In this document: piece by piece, positions 17,399 through 26,119 of the stretch
Layout: every line of letters starts with the position of its first letter
Numbering within the stretch: position 1 is the stretch's first letter
Assembly: GCA_002163085.1 (NCBI GenBank)
Contig: MAAJ01000006.1
Span: 186,001-250,000 of the forward strand
Origin: Methylophaga sp. 42_25_T18
GTDB taxonomy: Bacteria > Pseudomonadota > Gammaproteobacteria > Nitrosococcales > Methylophagaceae
Length of the DNA stretch: 64,000 nt
Reading direction: 5' to 3'
Notes under the pieces: model-generated
What the model saw: only the letters and a program-made list of their open reading frames with translations
The model's database searches: none
Told to the model about the DNA's origin: nothing
Translations under genes and position numbers: made by a program

Positions 17399-18091
17399 AT
17401 GACCATGCTGACTCGTCTTGTTGCATTTTTTCTGCTAATAAGCGTCCCATTCACATTATCGGCAAACGATGCCACCTACAACCAGATTAGCCTGCAAACC
17501 TCAGCCTCAGAAGATGTTGCTAATGATGTGTTGGTTGCCATATTAATCGTACAAGAAAATGGCCATCAAGCAGCAACATTAGCTGAACGGGTGAATAAAA
17601 AAATGGCTGAAGTATTAGAAATATCTGAGCGAGTGCAGTCTGTAGATAGCCATACCACTAGCTATAACAGCCAACCATTATATAAAAATGGCAAGATAAA
17701 TTCATGGCAAGTGAGTCAGCAAATCAAGCTCACCAGCCAAGATTTTGAACAACTTGGTAAATTGATTGCTGATGTTAATAAACTAGCTAGAGTGCAGTCG
17801 ATGACGTTTAAAGTATCAGATCAACGTATCGAAGAAACTAAAGAAGCATTAACCAAAACGGCGATTGCCAAATTCAAAGCCAAAGCCTTGTTAGTTACTG
17901 AACAGTTTGGCAAAACAGCTTATCAACTTGTTCATGTCTCTGTAGGTGGCAATCATTCAAGCCCACAACCCATGCGTATGGAACGCATGAGGATGGCTGA
18001 TACGGCAATGGCTGCACCACCAGCTGTCTCGGCAGGCACGAATAAGGTTACGGTTAATATAAATGGGACGATAGAATTAGAGGATGAATAA
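17399..18091 (+). CDS. SIMPL (DUF541) domain periplasmic protein
   Basis: A 230-aa exported protein. The signal peptide is MTMLTRLVAFFLLISVPFTLSA, followed by a SIMPL/DUF541 domain (about 25-225) with VQENGHQAATLAERVNKKM, the sTxxxxxxPlY pattern (HTTSYNSQPLYKNGKI) and a C-terminal strand TVNINGTIELE. The region at about 190-210 is methionine- and alanine-rich. Family members sit in the periplasm or outer membrane with roles in stress resistance that are poorly defined. AAGGAC lies upstream of the ATG. It is divergent from the stator pair and converges with the antiporter gene 2 bases away. Confidence 0.82.
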   Translation: MTMLTRLVAFFLLISVPFTLSANDATYNQISLQTSASEDVANDVLVAILIVQENGHQAATLAERVNKKMAEVLEISERVQSVDSHTTSYNSQPLYKNGKINSWQVSQQIKLTSQDFEQLGKLIADVNKLARVQSMTFKVSDQRIEETKEALTKTAIAKFKAKALLVTEQFGKTAYQLVHVSVGGNHSSPQPMRMERMRMADTAMAAPPAVSAGTNKVTVNINGTIELEDE

Positions 18092-18093
18092 AC

Positions 18094-19332
18094 TTATTCA
18101 CTGGTTTCGTCTAAACCTTCTTTTTTCAATAACGGCGTAATGATGGGGGCTTGCACCAGTAAGGTAAATAACACCACCCCAAAGGCAATGGATTGCACTG
18201 TCCACCAATAATCCAGCTCAAGCGGCAGGGCCAATGCTAATGCCAATGTCACTGCGCCTCGCAGACCGCCAACAAACATAATGCGTTGATAGCCTTGTGA
18301 AATAGGCTCAACACTTGGCCATAATGAAATTAGCCGTGAACCACCAAACACCCCGATAGCACGTGCTATTAATACAGCTGCTATGCCTATTAACATTGCT
18401 AACCAATTGTCGGTAAACATGCCGACGGTAATGGTCACCCCCATTAATAAGAACATCAATGCTTCTGCGACATAGACATTAAAGGTCCAAAAATCGTCAA
18501 CGAAGGATTGTTTTTCATGATATTGAAAGTCGTGATGTATCACCCGACCTAATACTAAACCGGTCACTAATACTGCCATCACACCCGACACATGTAACCA
18601 TTGCTCCGCCAAAATATAAGAAAAATAGGCGGCTATGAGCGTCACGATGGCTTGTTGCACATAGTCTTTCAATAATCGCGATAGGATCAAAAATCCCAAA
18701 CCGATAAATAAACCGATAATAATGCCTCCGAAGAAGACAATCGCAAAGCGAGTGGCCGCCAACATTACGGTAATTTCTTCCATGGGATGTTGAGCGATAT
18801 AAAGGAAGATACTGAAGGTTACGATCGCGGTAGCATCATTAAATAAAGCTTCACCGTCAAGCAACATGCATAAACGTTTGGGCGCACCCAGTTTTCGCAT
18901 TACCTCAATCACTGCCACTGGGTCAGTCGCCGATAATAAGGCCCCCGTTATTAATGCGGCTATCCATGGGAATCCCGTCGGATGGCCAATACCATAATAA
19001 ACGGCTATTGCAGCAACAAAGGTAGATAACAACATTACCGGAATGGCAAAAAATAAGATGACCAGCAGATGTTTAAATAACATCGCGGCATCAATTTTAA
19101 ATGCCGCCTCAAAAATGAGTAATGGTAAAAAAACAATTAAGATCAAATCATGGAAAGAGTCATAACGTATGCCGGTGTCATAACCTAGGCCAACCATGAG
19201 TTCACTGCCTACAAAACCTGTAACGACTAATAATCCTGCAAAAGGAATATGAAGTTTTGCAGCTAGGGGTTTTAGTAACAAGGCAAGTAGCAACAAAAAC
19301 GCTAACAACAACACGCTGGTACTAATCGCCAT
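18094..19332 (-). CDS. CPA1-family sodium/proton antiporter (NhaP type)
   Basis: A 412-aa polytopic membrane protein with about 11-12 hydrophobic segments, exchanging Na+ (or K+) for H+. The family core includes FLPLLIFEAAFKID at about 70-83, LSATDPVAVIEVMRKLGAPKRL at about 133-155 and the ion-site motif LDGEALFNDATAIVTF at about 157-172. Later helices include GGLRGAVTLALALALP. It has no long cytoplasmic tail, unlike animal NHE proteins. It begins 15 bases after the glutamate synthase-like gene, so the two may be cotranscribed. Ion specificity cannot be read from sequence. Confidence 0.87.
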   Translation of the reverse strand: MAISTSVLLLAFLLLLALLLKPLAAKLHIPFAGLLVVTGFVGSELMVGLGYDTGIRYDSFHDLILIVFLPLLIFEAAFKIDAAMLFKHLLVILFFAIPVMLLSTFVAAIAVYYGIGHPTGFPWIAALITGALLSATDPVAVIEVMRKLGAPKRLCMLLDGEALFNDATAIVTFSIFLYIAQHPMEEITVMLAATRFAIVFFGGIIIGLFIGLGFLILSRLLKDYVQQAIVTLIAAYFSYILAEQWLHVSGVMAVLVTGLVLGRVIHHDFQYHEKQSFVDDFWTFNVYVAEALMFLLMGVTITVGMFTDNWLAMLIGIAAVLIARAIGVFGGSRLISLWPSVEPISQGYQRIMFVGGLRGAVTLALALALPLELDYWWTVQSIAFGVVLFTLLVQAPIITPLLKKEGLDETSE

Positions 19333-19347
19333 GACTTACTCCTTAAG

Positions 19348-20862
19348 TTATTTTACAAGTGATTCGGGCTCTGGAAATAATTCGTCTAATCCTATTGTAC
19401 GACCACTGCCTACCACGACGCGTGCATGAGTCCTGTTCAAAGCTCGAGGATTTTTAACACCACAGGAGTGGGCAATAATGCCTACCTCCTTCACCATATT
19501 GTTGACATAACTAGTCACACGTACAGATTTAGCCTGAGGGTTCAGCCCACGTTGCAATTTTATATCGTGCGTAGTTATACCTGTTGGACACGTATTTTTG
19601 TTGCATTGTAGCGCTTGAATGCAACCTAAGGAGAACATAAATCCACGTGCTGAAACAATAAAATCAGCGCCTGAACATAAAGCCCAAGCCACAGACGATG
19701 GCGTGACTAATTTACCTGATGCGATCACTTTTACCCGTTCTCGCAAACCATATTGTTTTAATTTATCCACCATTATCGGTAGGCTTTCTCTTAATGACAT
19801 ACCCACAGAATCAATCAAAGCCATCGGTGCTGCGCCAGTTCCACCTTCAGCACCATCAACGGTAATAAAATCAGGTGCTGCAGTTACATCACGTTTAATA
19901 ATAGTCTTGAGCAGATCATCAATTTGGAACGGGGCACCCACCACCATCTTAAAACCGACAGGCTTGCCCGTAACATCACGGATACGATTTATCATGTCGA
20001 GTAAATCATCAAAACTGGTAATGTCTACATGCCGGTTAGGACTAATGGCGTCTTCACCTATTTCTACTCCACGAATTGCAGATATTTCTGCCGTGATTTT
20101 TTCACCCGGTAAAATCCCGCCTTTACCCGGTTTGGCTCCCTGACTCATCTTAATTTCAAACATTTTCACTTCTGGATGAGCCGCTACTTCAATCAGTTTG
20201 TCATCATTAAGCTTGCCCTCCAGATCACGTACACCATTTTTAGCTGTACCGATCTGAAAAACGATGTCAGCGCCACCTTCCAGATGATAGGGTGACAATC
20301 CACCTTCTCCCGTATTCATCCAGCAACCCGCTGCTTTTGCACCTGCTGATAACGCTAATACTGCGGGTTTAGAAATGGCGCCAAAACTCATGCCTGAAAT
20401 ATTAAAAATTGAAGCGGTAACATAGGGATATTTACAGTGCGGTCCAATGGTCACTGGACGTGCTGGCACTGCATCTTCACCTAAGGTTGGAAAGGTACAG
20501 TTCACAAAAAGTGTTCGACCTGTGCCACTGATATTATCAGTAGAACCAAAGGCAACCGTACTATCTACATTCTTTGCCGCCCGATACACCCAAGAACGCT
20601 GAGCACGATTAAAAGGTAACTCCTCACGATCCATTGCAAAAAAGTATTGGCGAAAAAATTCGCCCATATGTTCAAACAGATAACGAAATCGGCCGATAAC
20701 CGGGTAGTTTCGCCGTATGGCTTGCTGGGTCTGGGTGACATCTAACACATAGGAAACCACGACCCATAATACTAACAAGCCCATAGCAAAGATAAACAAT
20801 GCTGCTATCACTTGCAGCGATGTCATCACAAACTCTGTAAAGGCTACTGACAGTTCCTCCAT
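19348..20862 (-). CDS. Membrane-anchored FMN-binding glutamate synthase family protein
   Basis: A 504-aa protein related to the FMN/[3Fe-4S] synthase domain of glutamate synthase large subunit, without the glutaminase domain. An N-terminal membrane helix (about 14-38) is followed by a TIM-barrel domain with GMSFGAISKPAVLALSAGA, TGEGGLSPYH, AKPGKGGILPGEKI, VDGAEGGTGAAP and SARGFMFSLGCIQ. The cluster cysteines are present (CIQALQCNKNTCPTG). Stand-alone, membrane-anchored members are widespread but their substrate is not firmly known. It may form an operon with the antiporter downstream. Confidence 0.85.
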   Translation of the reverse strand: MEELSVAFTEFVMTSLQVIAALFIFAMGLLVLWVVVSYVLDVTQTQQAIRRNYPVIGRFRYLFEHMGEFFRQYFFAMDREELPFNRAQRSWVYRAAKNVDSTVAFGSTDNISGTGRTLFVNCTFPTLGEDAVPARPVTIGPHCKYPYVTASIFNISGMSFGAISKPAVLALSAGAKAAGCWMNTGEGGLSPYHLEGGADIVFQIGTAKNGVRDLEGKLNDDKLIEVAAHPEVKMFEIKMSQGAKPGKGGILPGEKITAEISAIRGVEIGEDAISPNRHVDITSFDDLLDMINRIRDVTGKPVGFKMVVGAPFQIDDLLKTIIKRDVTAAPDFITVDGAEGGTGAAPMALIDSVGMSLRESLPIMVDKLKQYGLRERVKVIASGKLVTPSSVAWALCSGADFIVSARGFMFSLGCIQALQCNKNTCPTGITTHDIKLQRGLNPQAKSVRVTSYVNNMVKEVGIIAHSCGVKNPRALNRTHARVVVGSGRTIGLDELFPEPESLVK

Positions 20863-20961
20863 TCTTACCCTTCCTGTGTTAGCTATCTATTTACATCAGA
20901 TAATCATATCAACCAACATTAATCAAACTTGCTTATACCGTATAAAACAAAGATATGTGCC

Positions 20962-22476
20962 TTATTTCAAAAACAAATCATAAGCCGGATTTTTAGTTTC
21001 ATGCCAATAGACATAGCCCAAAGCATCTAGGAAACCTTGGAATTCATCTTGTTCGTCATCCAAAACTTGTACGCCGATCAAGACACGTCCATATGCTGCG
21101 CCATGGTTGCGATAATGAAATAAGCTGATATTCCAACGCTGGCCAAGGTGGGTAAGAAAACGTAATAAAGCACCTGGCCGTTCTGGAAATTCGAACCGAT
21201 ACAATTGCTCATTATCAACTTGAGCCGCATGCCCACCCACCATATAACGAACATGTAATTTCGCCATTTCATTATCACTAAAGTCTATCCATTGATAACC
21301 AGCATCATCAAGGTTGTTAAATAGCGCTGCACGTTCCTCATCGCCGCCTGAGATACTAACGCCAACAAAAATATGTGCTTGCTGATTATCTGCATAACGA
21401 TAATTAAATTCGGTAATGCCTTTGTCTTCTAAGGTCTGACAGAACTTTTGAAAACTTCCCGGCTGTTCATCAATTTTTGTTGCAAACAACACTTCTCGAC
21501 GTTCACCTAATTCTGCTCGTTCAGCTACATGTCGCAGGCGATCAAAGTTAATATTGGCGCCACTATCGATAACCACAATGTTTTCATCTTGTAGGTTTTC
21601 ACGAGCGATATATTTTTTAGCTCCTGCTACCGCCAATGCTCCTGATGGTTCGGCAATGGAACGAGTATCATCGAAGATATCCATAATTGCAGCGCACAGC
21701 TCGTCACTATCAACCACAACCACTTCATCAACCGTTTCACGAGCGATTCTAAATGGTTCTTCACCAATTTGAGATACAGCCGTGCCATCCGCAAACAGGC
21801 CTACTTGGTCCAATACCACTCGTTCACCTGCGTCCAGTGCTGCTTTTAAACAAGCGGCATCGGCAGGCTCGACCCCAATGACTTTAATCTCAGGCCAAAA
21901 GGCTTTGATATAGGCGGCCACTCCGGCAATCAAGCCGCCACCGCCTACAGGTACAAATACAGCATGCAACGGTTCTGAATGTTGACGCATGATCTCCATA
22001 GCAATCGTGCCTTGACCAGCGATCACTTCTGGGTCGTCATAAGGATGAATAAACGTCCTTCCCTGCTGCTGCGCAATGGCTAAGGCATGACTATAGGCTT
22101 CATCGTAACTATTACCATGCAAGATAATTTCTGCACCAAAGGATTTAACCGCTTCAACCTTAATCGCAGGTGTGGTTTTAGGCATCACAATTAAGGATGA
22201 AATGCCCATTTTATTTGCTGCTAAGGCGACACCTTGAGCATGATTACCAGCAGAAGCGGCGATAACACCATGAGTTCGTTCATCCGCACTTAAGTGTTGC
22301 ATACGATTATAAGCACCACGGAGTTTGAACGAAAAAACAGGCTGCAGATCTTCACGCTTTAGTAGCAAGGTATTATTTAACCGCTGTGAAAGCCGTGGCA
22401 TAAGATCCAGGGGTGTCTCAATGGCAACGTCATACACGCGCGCTTTAAGAATTTTCTCTACATAATCAGTCAGCAT
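20962..22476 (-). CDS. ilvA: Biosynthetic threonine ammonia-lyase (threonine dehydratase)
   Basis: A 504-aa PLP enzyme that deaminates threonine to 2-oxobutanoate, the first committed step to isoleucine. The PLP lysine lies in LKREDLQPVFSFKLRGAYNR, the asparagine loop is ASAGNHAQGVALAA, and the phosphate-binding glycine loop is VGGGGLIAGVAAYIK. Two ACT-like regulatory domains (about 325-500) mark the isoleucine-inhibited biosynthetic form. Length is close to E. coli IlvA (514). The gene is isolated from other ilv genes; a palindromic element lies 68 bases beyond its 5' end. Confidence 0.95.
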   Translation of the reverse strand: MLTDYVEKILKARVYDVAIETPLDLMPRLSQRLNNTLLLKREDLQPVFSFKLRGAYNRMQHLSADERTHGVIAASAGNHAQGVALAANKMGISSLIVMPKTTPAIKVEAVKSFGAEIILHGNSYDEAYSHALAIAQQQGRTFIHPYDDPEVIAGQGTIAMEIMRQHSEPLHAVFVPVGGGGLIAGVAAYIKAFWPEIKVIGVEPADAACLKAALDAGERVVLDQVGLFADGTAVSQIGEEPFRIARETVDEVVVVDSDELCAAIMDIFDDTRSIAEPSGALAVAGAKKYIARENLQDENIVVIDSGANINFDRLRHVAERAELGERREVLFATKIDEQPGSFQKFCQTLEDKGITEFNYRYADNQQAHIFVGVSISGGDEERAALFNNLDDAGYQWIDFSDNEMAKLHVRYMVGGHAAQVDNEQLYRFEFPERPGALLRFLTHLGQRWNISLFHYRNHGAAYGRVLIGVQVLDDEQDEFQGFLDALGYVYWHETKNPAYDLFLK

Positions 22477-22544
22477 GACTACTCAATTTGTGCTCAAAAT
22501 TATCAATATAACGCTTACGTTACCATTGACACTGATTTATCTCC

Positions 22545-22857
22545 ATACCCAAATAGCCCTAAGATGCAGGTCTCAGCTAAGCGATAAGCGTGCATGTTCT
22601 ATGCATAAAACTAAATGACTAGTCATTTATGTCTAAGGATAGACGATATGCAAAAAATGCAGGAGCAATTTTTTGTCTAGTTCAAGGTTTTCTAACAACG
22701 AAGATGTGCGCTTATCACTTAGCCCTCAGGGAGCTTAGTGAATGCGCCAGTTCAGCGTTACAATACTTGAAAAGGACTAGCCATTCCCTGCGTCTTGTTC
22801 CTTGATCTGACACATTCACTAAACTCTGAAACCTGCATCTTAGGGCTATTTGGGTAT
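22545..22857. repeat. 313-bp structured element with perfect 27-bp terminal inverted repeats
   Basis: Bases 22545-22571 and 22831-22857 are exact reverse complements of each other; the outer end reads ATACCCAAATAGCCC. Inside are two further 20-base inverted pairs, each with 3 transition differences: 22576-22595 with 22704-22723, and 22731-22750 with 22807-22826. There is also an 18-bp perfect palindrome at 22612-22629 (TAAATGACTAGTCATTTA) and a small hairpin GTCTA-AGGA-TAGAC. No open frame of note is present. The layout is a long outer stem carrying two long arms, typical of a non-autonomous mobile element or a structured intergenic repeat. No target-site duplication is obvious. It fills most of the 428-bp gap between ilvA and rpiA. 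Confidence 0.8.
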
Positions 22858-22862
22858 ATAAT
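22857..22862 (+). promoter_or_regulatory. Candidate -10 box for rpiA at the repeat element edge
   Basis: A perfect TATAAT lies at 22857-22862, 42 bases before the rpiA ATG. The final base of the palindromic element's right repeat is the first base of the hexamer. With 17-base spacing the -35 position falls on TGCATC inside the repeat, which is weak. The element may therefore supply or have replaced the -35 region of this promoter. Confidence 0.4.
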
Positions 22863-22904
22863 TCGCGGTTAATTTACACAAGCAAATTTATAGAAGGAAA
22901 AGCA

Positions 22905-23570
22905 ATGACTGCTGATGAGATGAAAAAACAAGCCGCCTGGGCTGCTTTAGAGCATATTAATACTGATGGTGTTGTTGGTGTTGGTACCGGTTCTACGGTC
23001 AATCACTTTATTGATGCTTTAGCTACTATCAAGGGCCGCATCGAAGGTGCAGTCTCTAGCTCCATCGTTTCAGCAAAGCGTTTAGAAGAACATGGCATTC
23101 CTGTTCTTGATTTAAACAATGTGGGTCAAATTGCTGTTTATGTTGATGGCGCAGATGAATCAAACCACAACTTGCAACTTATTAAAGGTGGTGGTGGCGC
23201 GCTCACTCGTGAAAAAATCATTGCCGCAGCCAGTGACAAATTTGTATGTATTGCTGATGAAAGCAAACTAGTCGACATTCTAGGTAGTTTCCCATTACCG
23301 GTTGAAGTGGTACCAATGTCACGTAGCTACGTTGCTCGTGAAATTGTAAAAATGGGTGGCCAACCTGTGTACCGTGATGGTTTTATTACCGATAACAGCA
23401 ATGTAATTCTTGACGTACATGGCTTAGAAATCATGGAACCAATTGCCTTAGAAAAAGCATTAAACAATATCGTAGGTGTCGTAACGAACGGTCTGTTTGC
23501 GATGCGTCCTGCCGATGTATTGTTATTAGGCAGTGAAAGCGGCACTAAAACTGTTCTTGCGAAAAAATAA
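22905..23570 (+). CDS. rpiA: Ribose-5-phosphate isomerase A
   Basis: A 221-aa enzyme interconverting ribose-5-phosphate and ribulose-5-phosphate in the non-oxidative pentose phosphate pathway. Diagnostic patterns are [17 protein letters not shown] near residue 25, [29 protein letters not shown] at about 80-110 and the C-terminal [31 protein letters not shown] precedes the ATG. It is monocistronic, flanked by the palindromic element upstream and a strong terminator downstream. Confidence 0.96.
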   Translation: MTADEMKKQAAWAALEHINTDGVVGVGTGSTVNHFIDALATIKGRIEGAVSSSIVSAKRLEEHGIPVLDLNNVGQIAVYVDGADESNHNLQLIKGGGGALTREKIIAAASDKFVCIADESKLVDILGSFPLPVEVVPMSRSYVAREIVKMGGQPVYRDGFITDNSNVILDVHGLEIMEPIALEKALNNIVGVVTNGLFAMRPADVLLLGSESGTKTVLAKK

Positions 23571-23577
23571 GAATTTT

Positions 23578-23608
23578 TGCCACACCTCAATCGAGGTGTG
23601 GCATTTTT
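23578..23608 (+). terminator. Intrinsic terminator after rpiA
   Basis: TGCCACACCTC, a 4-base AATC loop and GAGGTGTGGCA form a perfect 11-bp stem followed by TTTTT. It begins 8 bases after the rpiA stop and is preceded by an AATTTTT run. This isolates rpiA from lolC. Confidence 0.92.
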
Positions 23609-23632
23609 CCATGCAATCAGAATTAAAACCCT

Positions 23633-24880
23633 ATGTTTAAACCTTTAAGTGTCTACATCGGTCTGCGCTATACCGGCGCCAAACGCCGTAATCACTTCAT
23701 TTCATTTATCTCATTAACATCTATGTTTGGTGTGGCCTTAGGCGTGATGGCATTAATCGTTGTGTTGTCGGTCATGAACGGCTTTGAGAAAGAGTTACGT
23801 GAACGGATCCTTGGCATGACTTCCCATGCCTTTGTGACTGGGACAGATGGCACACTTAAAGATTGGCATAGCCTACAGAGCCTAATCACAGATCAACCAC
23901 ATGTGATTGATTCAGCGCCTTTTGTTGAAGGCCAAGCAATGCTCAGTCAGGGCAGTCGTGTTCGCGGTACCTTGGTTAGGGGCGTTGACCCACAACTGGA
24001 AGGGCGCGTTTCCAGCATTGGTGAAAAAATAGTACAAGGCCAATTTGATGCGCTGCAACCAGGTAGCTTTGGCATTATTTTAGGTAAGGACCTAGCCATT
24101 GCCATGGGTGTTCGTACTGGTGACAAAATCACCTTGATTACCCCTCATGTAAGCCCAACGCCTGCAGGTGTTCTGCCTAGACTAAAACGCTTAAATGTTG
24201 TTGGTGTGTTCGAAATTGGCATGTATGAGTACGACAGTGCCTTAGCAATCATGAATATCGAAGACGCCGCTAAGTTATTTAAAATTAAGGGCAAGGTGAC
24301 AGGGCTTCGATTAAAACTTGATGATGTTTATCAAGCGCCACAAATTACCCGCGAATTACTCTATAGCCTACCTAGCAACTATCGAGCAGCAGACTGGACT
24401 TATCAACATGCTAATTTTTTCAAAGCACTAAAAACAGAAAAAACAGTGATGTTTGTGATCTTGCTATTAATCGTCGCTGTTGCTGCATTTAATATCGTAT
24501 CCACGTTAATCATGATGGTGACAGACAAACAGGCTGATATCGCTATTTTACGAACCTTAGGCATGAAACCCAGAGACATTATGGGCATATTTATGGTGCA
24601 AGGAACGTTGATCGGTTTATTTGGCACCTTATTAGGGGTGGTTTGCGGTGTGACCTTAGCATTAAATGTCGAAACGCTTATTGCTAACCTTGAAACCTTC
24701 CTCGGTTATCAATTCTTATCAGCCGATGTGTATTACATCAGCAGCCTACCTTCAGATTTAAATTGGAATGATGTGACGATAATAGGCATAACCTCATTCG
24801 TTTTGTCATTATTATCCACGATTTACCCGTCTTGGCGTGCAGCTCAAGTCAAACCTGCTGAGGCCTTGCGTTATGACTAA
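23633..24880 (+). CDS. lolC: Lipoprotein-releasing system permease LolC/LolE
   Basis: A 415-aa inner-membrane subunit of the LolCDE ABC transporter that extracts outer-membrane lipoproteins. It starts with the family sequence [20 protein letters not shown] and a first helix at about 22-45, has a large periplasmic domain (about 50-260), then three C-terminal helices with [26 protein letters not shown] and the closing [18 protein letters not shown]. Only one permease gene is present beside lolD, so this may be the single-permease arrangement (LolF type). It overlaps lolD by 8 bases. Confidence 0.88.
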   Translation: MFKPLSVYIGLRYTGAKRRNHFISFISLTSMFGVALGVMALIVVLSVMNGFEKELRERILGMTSHAFVTGTDGTLKDWHSLQSLITDQPHVIDSAPFVEGQAMLSQGSRVRGTLVRGVDPQLEGRVSSIGEKIVQGQFDALQPGSFGIILGKDLAIAMGVRTGDKITLITPHVSPTPAGVLPRLKRLNVVGVFEIGMYEYDSALAIMNIEDAAKLFKIKGKVTGLRLKLDDVYQAPQITRELLYSLPSNYRAADWTYQHANFFKALKTEKTVMFVILLLIVAVAAFNIVSTLIMMVTDKQADIAILRTLGMKPRDIMGIFMVQGTLIGLFGTLLGVVCGVTLALNVETLIANLETFLGYQFLSADVYYISSLPSDLNWNDVTIIGITSFVLSLLSTIYPSWRAAQVKPAEALRYD

Positions 24881-25553
24881 TCAAGCTATTCTTCAATGCC
24901 AGAACTTAGCAAAATATTATGCGGATGGCGATCTTGAAACCCATGTTTTGACGGATATCAACCTGACCGTAAATAAAGGGGATCGCTTAGCGATTGTCGG
25001 CAGTTCAGGTTCCGGAAAAAGTACTCTGCTGCATCTACTCGGTGGTTTAGATAATCCAACTGCAGGTCACGTTACGGTGCAAGGCCAAGATCTCAATGCA
25101 TTATCAGTTAATGCATTGAGCACCTTACGCAACCAAAGTCTTGGTTTTGTTTATCAGTTTCACCATTTATTACCAGAATTCACTGCAGTAGAAAATGTGG
25201 CTATGCCCCTGCTTATTGGTGGCGAACATCCCAAACAAGCTCAAATTCAGGCGGAAGAATTATTAATTAAAGTTGGACTAGACCATCGGTTGTTACATAA
25301 ACCTAGCGAGTTATCGGGTGGAGAACGTCAACGTACAGCGTTAGCACGCGCTTTAATTACTAAACCTGCTTGTTTATTGGCGGATGAGCCCACTGGGAAT
25401 TTAGACCACCGTACTGCTCAGTCAATTTTTGAGTTGATTATGGAACTCAATGAGTCAATGGGCACAGCATTAGTCATTGTGACTCATGATGTCGGGCTTG
25501 CTGCACAAATGGATAGAACATTAACCTTAATCGATGGTCAGCTTAGCGATTAG
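24873..25553 (+). CDS. lolD: Lipoprotein-releasing system ATPase LolD
   Basis: A 226-aa ABC ATPase that powers lipoprotein release. Walker A is [17 protein letters not shown], the signature is [15 protein letters not shown], and Walker B is [12 protein letters not shown]; the Lol-type [21 protein letters not shown] is also present. The frame is open further upstream, but the ATG at 24873 (MTNQAILQC) matches LolD length and overlaps the lolC stop by 8 bases in a coupled arrangement. It abuts the convergent DUF2062 gene with only 2 bases between stops. Confidence 0.93.
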   Translation: MTNQAILQCQNLAKYYADGDLETHVLTDINLTVNKGDRLAIVGSSGSGKSTLLHLLGGLDNPTAGHVTVQGQDLNALSVNALSTLRNQSLGFVYQFHHLLPEFTAVENVAMPLLIGGEHPKQAQIQAEELLIKVGLDHRLLHKPSELSGGERQRTALARALITKPACLLADEPTGNLDHRTAQSIFELIMELNESMGTALVIVTHDVGLAAQMDRTLTLIDGQLSD

Positions 25554-25555
25554 CG

Positions 25556-26077
25556 TCAGCTGTTTTTGTTTTTATGGCGACGTTGCAACCAATTCCGAAT
25601 TACGATTAAACGCCACACTATTCTGACGACAATCACGCCAATAACAGCAGCAATAATTCCACAAATAAAACTGCCCAATAATAGCGGTTGCCAGATCGCT
25701 AGAAACTCATGGCTAAACCATTCCCACGTTAGCTCAAAACTATACTGACCAACCGGTACTTGCAGTACCCATGCCCCAATTTTATAAGCATAGAAATACA
25801 TCGGAGCCACCGTCAAAGGGTTGCTGATCCAGACTGCTGATACGGAGAACGGTAAATTTACACGGAAGAATATAGCTAATGCTGCAGCCACAAACATTTG
25901 GCCTACTATCGGCATAAAACCAATAAACAAACCCAAAGCAGCGCCCCCCGCAATAGATTTACGATTAAGGTGCCACAATTTTGGTTCTGTCAGTCGCTGA
26001 CCAAACTTTTGCAGGTGCGGGTGTTCCTGCATTGCTTTATGATCAGGCATGAAACGCTTAAGGAGTTTACGAGGCAT
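25556..26077 (-). CDS. DUF2062 family membrane protein
   Basis: A 173-aa inner-membrane protein. The DUF2062 core is visible as NRKSIAGGAALGLFIGFMPIVGQM at about 38-62, AAALAIFFRVNLP, and the WISNPLTVAPMYFYAYKIG motif at about 83-102. A last helix (about 130-155) precedes a basic tail (RNWLQRRHKNKNS). The family has no established activity. It is often next to comEC or lolCDE in gammaproteobacteria, as here, and is divergent from comEC with a 42-bp gap. Confidence 0.85.
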   Translation of the reverse strand: MPRKLLKRFMPDHKAMQEHPHLQKFGQRLTEPKLWHLNRKSIAGGAALGLFIGFMPIVGQMFVAAALAIFFRVNLPFSVSAVWISNPLTVAPMYFYAYKIGAWVLQVPVGQYSFELTWEWFSHEFLAIWQPLLLGSFICGIIAAVIGVIVVRIVWRLIVIRNWLQRRHKNKNS

Positions 26078-26119
26078 CGTGTCTCTTACTTACTAAGTCG
26101 GCCGACATTATAGGGATAT

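Noticed and set aside
22540-22862. Target-site duplication flanking the palindromic element
   Set aside because: The flanks read TCTCC on the left and ATAAT on the right; no direct repeat is apparent, so insertion is inferred from structure only.
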